Shown here piece after piece: positions 50,712 through 60,500 of a stretch of DNA of 64,000 nucleotides (position 1 is its first letter; each line of letters starts with the position of its first letter). The notes under the pieces were generated by a model. It saw only the letters and a list, made by a program, of their open reading frames with translations. It was not told the DNA's origin and ran no database searches. The translations under genes and the position numbers were made by a program. Source of the stretch: Sinotaia quadrata (lineage: Eukaryota > Mollusca > Gastropoda > Architaenioglossa > Viviparidae); NCBI GenBank assembly GCA_028829895.1, contig CM054182.1:63606379-63670378 (forward strand). Direction: 5' to 3'.

Positions 50712-51066
50712 ACTAGTTCTTGAAAGTTGTATAAAGAGAGCTAGAAGTTCGCGGATGTAGCGGACGCGGACAGCATCAGAGCTACTGACATAAAAACTTA
50801 ACTCTGTTTATGGGACACATGAGATACACGGGGACTAAAGAAAGAAATGTGTAAAAGCGAATGGCTTCACACAGTAAATACACGGTTGGAAGGAAACATA
50901 AATGGCGGTCGAGAGACCGTGTGTGTACCTGTATAAAGAGGTGGTTACTAGTAGTCCCCCAGCGCAGAGTGTCAAAACGGGTCCAGCTGGCTTCGCTCCA
51001 CTGTCGCGTGGGCATACTATGACCGCGGGAAAACTTCGTCACAACCCGTTTTTTTCAAAACCCATC

Positions 51067-51075
51067 CCTTTTATA
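51067..51075 (-). promoter_or_regulatory. Candidate TATA box, minus strand
   Basis: TATAAAAGG on the minus strand, within a GC- and CpG-richer island at about 50900-51250. A start near 51040 would transcribe leftwards toward the ORF at 50418-50711. Confidence 0.3.
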
Positions 51076-51252
51076 TTGCTTGCCTGTATTTCGGAAACTC
51101 GTGAATATTCAAAGCCTGCTGCGTGTCTACTTTTAGCTACGGCGAGGCGGCTGGGTTCGCCCAACTACACGCAGCGTTGTTCTGCCGACAGCTTTACCGT
51201 CAGTGCTGGCAGTAGACGTGACCCTAAGGCACCGGATCTCTGGGCATGGTGA

Positions 51253-51857
51253 TTGTTGTTATTTTGTGTAGACATGCCTCGTGTGTGTGCGCTACTGACT
51301 TATATATATATACAAGTACTAGACTTTACTGACCAATATAATGTTTAGTCGACGCTGTAGATATTAATTTATGGCGTCGGTGTTGCCGCAAGGGTTTCCG
51401 GACGGTGTCACTCACTACAATCCGTGTGTCCGGACGGTGTCGTTTGACCGAGAAAACCCGGCTACTGAAACCAGAGGAAATAACAGTATATAGAATTATA
51501 GATAGATACGGACGAAAAATATATAGGTGATAATGGATAAATTCAGTAGGTATGCAGATAGATAGATAGATGCAAAGAGAAAATGTATTAAACATGAAAG
51601 ATTTTTTCGGTATTTTAATATATATATTGATTTGTATTTAAAACTAGATTATTCAATTTCAATGTACACTGTAAACGCTAAATCCAGGTTGCGGCTTTTG
51701 TTGGTTTATTTTAAATTTTATAAACATTCATTCAGTATTTCAATGTTGATTGACTTTATTACGTAACAAGCCGAATGAATGGTTATGCAAACACTTAACT
51801 GTGGGCGAAATACTTTTTTAAAAATTAATATTTTAAATATATAACAAACTGCGGCAG
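51253..51857. other. Non-coding, no supported gene
   Basis: AT-rich with (TA) and (GATA) patches at 51300-51312 and 51561-51572. Confidence 0.5.
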
Positions 51858-51985
51858 AATGATATAGTAATGATACAATGATATAGTAATGATACAATGA
51901 TATAGTAATGGTACAATGATATAGTAATGATACAATGATATCGTAATGATACAATGATATAGTAATGATACAATGATATCGTCAT
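51858..51985. repeat. 19-bp minisatellite, about seven units
   Basis: Units of agtaatgatacaatgatat, some with tatcg in place of tatag. Confidence 0.95.
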
Positions 51986-52357
51986 GAAAACTACGACTAT
52001 TCGGATACTTTGGGGGCAATGGTTGAGGCCGGAAAGGTGAGCTAGAAATCTAGCCAAAGCATGAATTATCTTTCCTGAGACATGCGTTCAGAATGAGGTT
52101 GCACATGTGTGCACACATGACAGGATAGTCGATTACTGCTAAAGGATTTTGTTTGAACACGAAGCGTACAGGTTTATCTGGATAAATACGGTTCTGAGGA
52201 CAGTTGTACCACGTCTATACTCCTCCCTAGCTGCATAGGCATACCTTTCGGAAGGTGTAGCTATCTAGTTTCTCTTTGTACATAGTTAAATGTCCTCATA
52301 CTTTCAGACCGGGACTGATATTTATTCCACTCATCCGATATCTTTCCAGTTCAGTTC
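51986..52357. other. Non-coding, no supported gene
   Basis: Nothing can be supported. Confidence 0.5.
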
Positions 52358-52590
52358 TGTGACACGAACGCCACACTAGTTATTGGTTATGATTATTACT
52401 ATTATTAACCATCCATAAATAATTACAATTGAAGAGAATCTTACTTTATGTTATTAATAATTCTTCAGAAGACACCACTCGTCTGTCTCACAAAACAAGA
52501 CAAATATTCACTGCCACACAGTATTGCCAGTAGGCGTAAGACTTCTTACCAAAGGAGAAGATAACTCCATCTTTTTCGTGAGCCCCCTTC
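52358..52590 (-). mobile_element. LTR-like repeat copy E1 (3' end only)
   Basis: The minus strand ends in GTCACA like copy B and matches the last 230 bp of the family. It is cut off at about 52590, just before a second copy in the same orientation. Confidence 0.7.
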
Positions 52591-52613
52591 CCACTCTATC
52601 TCTCTAACATATG

Positions 52614-53662
52614 TGTGACACAAACGCTATTTTATTTAATGGTTATTGTTATTATTAATTAATTGTCCTTAACTAATTACTAGTGATGAGAATCTTCATT
52701 TATGTTATTAATAATTCTCCAGCAAACACCACTCGTCTCTCTCACTTGGCGGATATGCGGGTGCTGTGAAGGTGTTCTCTTTTCCACAACATTAATGACA
52801 AAATTAATGACAAAACAAATGACAATTAATGACAAAACACAATATTTCTGTAGGAGGAAAACTTCTTACTAACTTCTTACTAAACTTCTTACAAATCCAT
52901 CTTTAATCTATATTTTGCAAGCCCCCATCCACCCACTTTCTTCTCCAACATAAGATTATCAATATGTGTAAGGTCAATAAAATTAACAATAAATTTATTA
53001 AATCAACAATCAAATATAAAAGTGTAGACCCCTATAAACAGAAAGTAGAAAACATGAGAAAGAATTCAGTGCACCACTCGCCAAAGACTTCTACTTGATA
53101 TCAATATTTTCATGAAACTAAGTTTGAATAATTTTAATATGTATACAGTCTTATATCCTAAAACACAATTCAACAATTTTAGTGTCAATACAAGTCACAT
53201 GATAGTTCTTATCAGAGAATAGAAATGGAGTTATTAGAGATAAGCGATAATGGTTTCTAGGTAAACTTGTATAGGTGCTGTAACGAAGCCATAAGTTTAT
53301 TGTTCAGTTATTATGTCAATCCCATGTGATTCCCTCCTCACATTGCAGAACAGTGATTCACTGCTATTCTTTCTAGGCTACCTGGGCGCTCCTTCACTGT
53401 ACCAGCTACCTTAAGCAGAACAATCATAGCAATTTCCAGTAACTTCCTTGTACCAGAAATTGCTTGATGTAGTCATCATACCTTGCCACCATACATCAAT
53501 GGAGTGTGGTGTATTCCTTACACTTACACACTTCATGCATCTACCATACTCATAGTGGTTTATAATCAGTAAATCAGAAGATTCAGATAATAGAAAGGAT
53601 GTTTTTCGCTGAAAAATATAACCAGGGAGCAAACACTAAGTTTCCTGTTTATTCCTTTTTAA
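52614..53662 (-). mobile_element. LTR-like repeat copy E2
   Basis: Corresponds to copy A positions about 1176-2193 on the minus strand. It contains the frame-preserved ORF 53411-53632 and a foreign 79-bp insertion at 53017-53095. It ends abruptly at 53662 against copy F in the opposite orientation. Confidence 0.75.
53017..53095. repeat. 79-bp patch copied from 49203-49281
   Basis: Replaces about 20 bp of element sequence (A positions near 1779-1800). There is no target duplication, poly-A tail or terminal repeat, so it looks like templated filler DNA at a repaired break and not a transposon. Confidence 0.75.
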
Positions 53663-54031
53663 GAGTAGACTATTATTTCTACAAATTGTGAACTATATCT
53701 TATATGTAGTATGCTAAACACTTGACATTGTTTCTAGTGAACCTGATGATAAAACTATTACGCTGTGTTTATTATGCTGTATGCGTGTATTGGGCTAATA
53801 AATACTGTTGCAGGAAACTGAATGTAAGAATGATTGGAGTTAAAAAGGAATAAACTGGAAACTTAGCATTGTTCCCCGATTATATTTTACAGGGGAAAAT
53901 GCAGCCTTTCCTTGTTTTATCTTAATCTCCTGGTTTACTGATTATAAACTGCTATGACTGTGGTAGACACAAGAAGTATCTACCGCAGTGCGTAAGTGTA
54001 AGGAATACACTACACTCTGTTGATGTGTGGT
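53663..54031 (+). mobile_element. LTR-like repeat copy F (internal part)
   Basis: Corresponds to copy A positions 1001-1365 in plus orientation, placed head-to-head against E2 with no spacer. Its version of the small ORF stops after eight codons. Confidence 0.7.
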
Positions 54032-54150
54032 GACTGAGTTACACATACGCATATCACTAGGAAAGACACACATAACACACTCACACAAACATATATATGT
54101 ATACGCATTAGACATATAACACACAGAGACACTCACAAGTACACATCCAC

Positions 54151-54151
<1 letters not shown>

Positions 54152-54213
<62 letters not shown>
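54152..54213. repeat. (CA)n microsatellite
   Basis: Perfect CA tract. Confidence 0.95.
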
Positions 54214-54217
<4 letters not shown>

Positions 54218-54564
54218 GCAGTTCCCAAAAAACTTTTTAAAACAAATCTCTTGAAACATCCCCGAAGCTAATTCTGGCTTCTTTTATTACAGTCACTATG
54301 TTGTGAAGCCCTTTGGGGATCATTACCTTTCATTCAGGGGCACGTAATTAAAGCAGCCATGCATGGCGTGCCGAAGAATCTAGTGATGAGAGCGTATACC
54401 ACTTAATCACCTCTTAAATAGTTTACAGCGTTCAGTATCATTTGTCTTTAATCAAATGCATGTCGTTTTGGGGTGAAATACTTAATCAATCTCAGAGACA
54501 AAACCTAAGAGCCAATGACACTGAAAGGCGCCGACTTCAGTACTTGAGTGAGTAGGAAAGGAAG
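54214..54564. other. Non-coding, no supported gene
   Basis: Contains acactgaaaggcgcc at about 54517, a 15-mer also found at about 38445. No gene can be supported. Confidence 0.45.
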
Positions 54565-55055
54565 CGGTGAGTTATATACAAGTGAGAACTGATAGGTTTT
54601 TAGCTGTGACGGTGAGTTATATACAAGTGAGAACTGATAGGTTTTTAGCTGTGACGGTGAGTTAATACAAGTGAGAACTGATAGGTTTTTAGCTGTAACG
54701 GTGAGTTATATACAAGTGAGAACTGATAGGTTTTTAGCTGTGACGGTGAGTTATATACAAGTGAGAACTGATAGGTTTTAGCTGCAACGGTGAGTTATAT
54801 ACAAGTGAGAACTGATAGGTTTTAGCTGTGACGGTGAGTTAATACAAGTGAGAACTGATAGGTTTTAGCTGTAACGGTGAGTTATATACAAGTGAGAACT
54901 GATAGGTTTTAGCTGTGACGGTGAGTTAATACAAGTGAGAACTGATAGTTTTTTAGCTGTGACGGTGAGTTATATACAAGTGAGAACTGACAGGTTTTTA
55001 GCTGTGACGGTGAGTTATATACAAGTGAGAACTGACAGGCTTTTAGCTGTAACGG
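54565..55055. repeat. 45-bp minisatellite, about eleven units
   Basis: Units begin cggtgagttatatacaagtg. Small length variants (one T fewer in the T-run, ttaatac in place of ttatatac) alternate in a way that suggests block duplication. Confidence 0.95.
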
Positions 55056-55161
55056 TGCGTCTTGTCTTTGTATTGATTCTTGACGTACGAATCAGTTCTT
55101 TTTTTGTTTTGTTTACAATATAACAGAACAAGCAAGACGTTGTGATGTAGGGAAGAGAGAG

Positions 55162-55830
55162 TGTGGCAGAGTAAATTTGCCTATCCCTAACTCTAAACTT
55201 AATTGTTATATAAATTTTTAAATGTTAAAGTAACCCGACCTTGGGCAATGCTTATGCTGATATTTTTAAGTGTTAAAGTTGGAAGTAAACAACTCAGTTG
55301 GAGGATAGGCTAGAAATTGCTGATGCGGTCCAAACCAGTTCCAACAGGATGAATAGTTTTTCTGACTAATATTCTCACACTTTTTCAATGGGGGATGGAC
55401 GGAAAGTTTCTTTGATGTAGAAGTACTCTATACTAATCACTTTGAATTTGAACATAACTCGAGTCTGGTCATAATGATAATCGTTAATTTATGATGAGTT
55501 AACTGACTGATAAAGAAAGAATGTACTTTCAATATTTCGTACATGTTTGCTATTGAACTATGATTTGAATTAGAGAATGCTTTATGTAATTCAACCATTA
55601 TTTCTATGTTCACTAATTTGATAACATTGTACATTATACTTGTGAATTTTGATTGAAGCTATATTTCTTATGCTGTGTGTGTATCGGGCTAACGAAATCA
55701 TTACAGGATTGTAAGTTGAGAATATTTGTAAGAGAGAAAGGAGTTTAGGGATGAATATGCCTGAAATTTAGTGCCGCCTTAATTTGAATTTTGTAGAGGA
55801 GCAGGCCGTTTTTGTTTTACTTTGTCACAT
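55162..55830 (+). mobile_element. LTR-like repeat copy D, host of the gypsy insertion
   Basis: Begins TGTGGCAGAG and follows copy A positions 553 to about 1257, ending at the left edge of the Ty3/gypsy LTR. The rest of the copy should lie beyond the right LTR, outside the window. The five bases before it are GAGAG. Confidence 0.75.
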
Positions 55831-57361
55831 TGTTACGTTCCCAGTATTTATTTAAAGACCCTGCTTAGAATAATTAAAGACTTTAAATATAATTAATTCT
55901 TTCTCTCATATTCTATGCAGACTGGATGCTCAATTTATTATTTGACTAATTAAAAGTGTGTCTCGTAGTTCAGACGACAAATTTACAAACTAATAAACTG
56001 CGAACTTTTAGCTAGATTTGAAACAGTTAAATCCCTCTAATTTAATACGCATTCGTTGTCAACTTTCTGCTCATTCGCCCCCATTCAAATCTAAGAATCT
56101 ATTGGTCTATCATGCATATTAATTAACTACTAAGAGGTATTAACAAGAAAAATAAGATTTAATAAAGTTTAACAAAGTAACAATAATCAAAGACGACGCG
56201 AATAATCTACTTCTCTATCTCTACGCGCATGTGTTCGATTCTTGTCACAAAATTGCCAACAATTGTTCGTTTAACATTTGTACTCAATGATTGTACTCAG
56301 CTGGGTTGCTTGTATCAGCCTGGTCTCTTTATTAGGTCAGTCAGTCTAATTTCACAGTCCCGCTCTAGCGACGCACGTGGTGCCTGAGGAAAGACGCTCC
56401 TTTTCATGTAGCTAGGGAACTTGAATTTTAATGACATGGACCCTCAATGTAGAGTTCACCAGCAGAACCAAAGCAAGGCGAGGTAAGGCATGGACAATAG
56501 GAACCGATCTGGGGAACAATGGCTCTAATATACTTTCGATTGAACACTTCCTACTAAAGCATGTCCCAGATAAAATGCACTGAGTAAGAGTTTCGACCTC
56601 GTGTCGTTTTACAATTAGATTTAGAAAAATGTAATCGTCTCACGCATGTTTTCGTTTAACAGCGTGACGTATGAAGCAATAAAATAGATACAAGGTTAAA
56701 TTAATGTTCATACAAAGGGTAATTCAAACTAACAAAGCGCTTCACAATTTACAATTAAAATTACACGCAATAATTGAATTACATGAAGAATTCATATCGA
56801 GTACAGGCATTCTGACTCTTAATGAAATTGAAACAATATAAATTAAAGTAAAAATGGAAAAGGAGTTACAATCAATTTATATTTCGTAACTTATAGGTTT
56901 TTCTCAGCCATTTCTCTGGACCATGCTCAAGTGTTATGGAAATATAATACATAGCATAAATACATACTTAAGCAACATAGGCAAAATACTATTAAATAAA
57001 ATGATACCTCTTTATGAGAAGACGAATGGTGTCTTGATTCTCAACGGCTTGTCGGTTTGCCCCTCGTGACCGGAGTTAGCTGAAATGGACCTAGCTAATG
57101 TGTTCTCCCAGTGACGGAGCGGAGGCGTGTAGGTACATATATAGAAGAGCATATTGCGTATCACGTGACTGTTCGCGAAGCATGTGGTTGGTTCGAGAAC
57201 CGGACAATGGTCCTAAAGTTACATAACATCTTGACCTGTTCTAGAAGCACTTCGAAAAGGGAAGCTTTGAACAAAGGAGTCAAGGGTTTCAAATATTCGA
57301 ATTTGAAGTAAACAAGGCTAAGTGGGTCATCAGGTCGGGCATTTTTATCAGACTTGTGACA
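55831..57361 (-). repeat. 3' LTR, 1531 bp
   Basis: Minus-strand ends are TGTCAC and GTAACA. It aligns without gaps to 62567-64000; the one difference I found is a at 56314 against c at 63050. U3 holds a TATA box. Candidate AATAAA signals on the minus strand are at 56328-56333, 55934-55939 and 55847-55852, and I cannot say which is used. Confidence 0.95.
57138..57246 (-). promoter_or_regulatory. U3 promoter: TATA, E-box and heat-shock-type motifs
   Basis: On the minus strand TATATA is at 57138-57143, so transcription should start near 57110. Upstream of it are a TCACGTGA E-box (57161-57168) and three TTCnnGAA modules (57172-57179, 57192-57199, 57239-57246), the core of heat-shock elements. 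The 5' LTR carries the same motifs at 63874-63982. Confidence 0.5.
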
Positions 57362-57374
57362 CCCCCTTGCTTTT
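57362..57374 (-). other. Polypurine tract
   Basis: Minus-strand AAAAGCAAGGGGG directly precedes the TGTCAC of the 3' LTR, in the position where plus-strand DNA synthesis is primed. Confidence 0.85.
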
Positions 57375-57580
57375 GAGGCGTTTATCTTGCCAAAGATAAA
57401 ATGCCTCCTACAAATTATGTATGATAAAATGTAGAAGTCCACAATGAAGAAAAATTTACACAAAATTTCAACATCTCTAGAAATAAAGTGTGCAACTATA
57501 TTTCATGTTTACAGGAAGGAATCCGTAGGGTTCAGTTAATTGATTAAACGACATTCTATCAGTACCGGCACTTGATGGCA
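57375..57580 (-). other. Retrotransposon 3' untranslated region
   Basis: About 200 nt between the Gag-Pol stop and the purine tract. No env-like or accessory ORF is present. Confidence 0.7.
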
Positions 57581-60500
57581 TCAAGCACGACTCATGTAAT
57601 CTGCGCCAACATTCAAAGAACCTTTGATGTAATGAATATTTGCGTCATACTGTGTCAGAAACAGAGACCAACGCATTAAACGGCTGTTTGTAAATTGCGC
57701 TTGCCCGAGAAAGGCTAACGGCTGGTGGTCGCACTCAATGACAAAGGTTTTTCCGTACAAATAGTTTTCGAACTTTTTTATAGCCCAAACTATTGCAAGA
57801 CATTCCTTTTCACTGGTGGAATATTTCTGTTCAGTAGTTGTGAGTTTACGGCTTGCGTATGCAACTGGGTGTTTGGTGTCATTGTGTTCTTGTAATAACA
57901 CTGCTCCTAATCCTGTGTTGCTAGCATCAGTCCTTAACAAGAATGGTTTTGTCAAATCTGGCAGTTTAACAACTAAGTCTGAAGTCAGTCTAGATTTCAG
58001 TGTGTCAAAAGCGTTTTGGCATGCATCAGTCCACACTACTTTTGTAGGCATATTCTTACGTGTCAAGTCAGTCAGAGGACATGCAATGGCACTAAAATCT
58101 GGTACGAATTTTCTGTAGTAGTTAGCAAGACCAAGAAAACTTCTAACTTGTGTTTTTGTTAGCGGTTGTGAAGTGTCCTTAAGTTGTGCTATCTTGGCTT
58201 CACTTGGCGACATAGTTCCATGACTCAACTTGTGTCCCAAGAAGTCTAAGGAGAATTGTGCTATTTCACACTTCGTAGGGCGGGCAGTGAGGTTGGCTTG
58301 CTTTAATCTGGCTAGCACATCTCGTAAGAGTGTTAAGTGCTCCTCCCATGTCTGGGTGCCTAGAATTAAATCATCCATGAAGTTCTCAACTCCACGTCCG
58401 TACAGTGGTTCTAACAATGACCGCATCATCTTAGAAAAAATGCTTGGAGCGTTTGAAACTCCGAAAGGCATAACTTTCCAGGTATAGTTTCCTACTGGTG
58501 TAGTGAAAGCTAGTATGTGTCGATCAGTGTCCTTGACCTTGATTTGCCAAAAACCGCGTGACAAATCTATTTTGGTATAGTAATGAGCGTTAGCTAGCTT
58601 AGTGAAGATGAGATCCGGATCAGGAAGAGGTTCGGCACAAAACTCTGTCACTTGATTGAGTTTGCGATAGTCTACGCAAAAACGGAACGAGTTATCACGT
58701 TTTTTAATCAACACGATGGGTGATCCGTAGGCACTGTCAGTCTTCTCTATGACCCCTAGATCTAGCATAGTCTTAATCTCACGCCTAACGTCATCTATCT
58801 TAGCGTGTGGCAACGGATACGGCTTCAAACGTATCGGTTTGTTGTCAGTCAGCTTCAGTGAAAATTCTATTAAGTCTGTCAACCCTGGTTTGTCTGTCAG
58901 AGTAGATGAGAACTCATTGAGCAATTTATTCACTTCTTTCTTCTGTCCTTCTGTCAAGGCGTCATTCACCCTAACGTCTTTAACAGTCTCCTCTGTCTGT
59001 AAAGGACAGTTTGGTAAAGTACCGGTGACGCAATCAGTCTCCCCCTCGTCTTCTGTAACTATCGTCGCTACGACAAAATCAGCTTGAGTGGTTTGATCCT
59101 CACGGCTTATGTACTTTTTGAGTAGGTTAACATGAAAGATTTTCTCTCTCTTTCCTGTCTGTACCTTATAGTTCAGTCCCCCTAGCTTGGCGGTAACTAC
59201 AAAGGGCCCCTTCCATTTCATCTGAAGTTTGTTATGTGCTTCAGGAAGCAACAGTAACACTTTGTCGTTAACTTCAAATTCTCTAGGTTTGGTGTGCTTA
59301 TTGTAATATTCTGCCTGTCTAGACTGAGCTATCGTCAGGTTTTCCCGTGCTATCTTGCCTATAGTTTCAAGACGGTTTCTTAAGTCAGTGACGTATGTGT
59401 AAGTTGTCTTAACTTCGTCATCTGTCTTTTCATCAGTCCAAAGTGCCTTCAAAATCATCATCGGTCCGCGTACAGTACGTCCGTAAAGTAGCTCGAATGG
59501 TGAAAATCCAGTGGAAGATTGTGGCACTTCCCTATATGCAAATAGTAGGGCAGGGATGTATCTGTCCCAGTCTTTCGGTTTATCAGTGGCGAGCTTTTTA
59601 AGTGCTGTTTTTAATGTCCCGTTGTATTTTTCGATCAGACCATTTGCCTGGGGGTGGTAGGGTGTGCAAGTAAGATGTTTGATGGAAAGTAAGCGATTTA
59701 CTTCCTTCATTACGTTGCCTACGAATTGACTCCCCTGATCTGTCAAAATTTCGGTGGGTATTCCAACACGACTCCATAATCCGAAAAGGGCTTCGGCGAC
59801 AGTTTCAGTATCAATGTTTTTCAATGGCACTGCGTCGGCGAATCTCGTTGCGTAATCAATAGTGGTCAGCACGTATCGATTACCTCTCGTTGATGTGGGT
59901 ATTATAGGCCCAATCAAATCCAATGCTACGCGCTTGTAGGGTTCACTGATCAGTTCAGGCTCTCCTAACGGTGCGGGTCTGATTGAATTTTTAGACTGTG
60001 TTCTCTGGCATGTGTCGCAACTTAACACGAATCTACGGATATCGGCAGTGATGTCCGGCCAATAAAACTCACTTGTAATACGACTAGTTGTTTTCTGTAC
60101 ACCCATGTGTGCACCAAAAAGACTCTCATGACCTAATCGTAATACGTCATTTCGTTTGGTTTGTGGGACGACTAATTGTTTCCGAAATTCGTCTCCCACT
60201 TTCGAATAGCGGTACAATAAACCCTTTTTCAGAATAATGCACGCTTTCTTATTCGAATCGTCAGTGTTGACGTCACTAACAGGTACAGCCTGCTTGCGTA
60301 ACTTGTCTAGTGTTTCGTCTTCAGCTTGTAATAATTTAATCTCGCTAACTGTTGCTTCATCTACGGCTGGTGCGGCAGACATCGGTGCAGTCACAGATTT
60401 GTCTTTACTACTCGCTGCTCTGGTTACAGCGTTAACCAGTGGTGGTTCGATTGAAGTTTGTTTTTTGCACGGCAAAACATACTTGCAACCAAGGATCACG

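Noticed and set aside
57375..57580. env-like gene downstream of Pol
   Set aside because: Only about 200 nt lie between the Pol stop and the purine tract, with no ORF in the element's sense.
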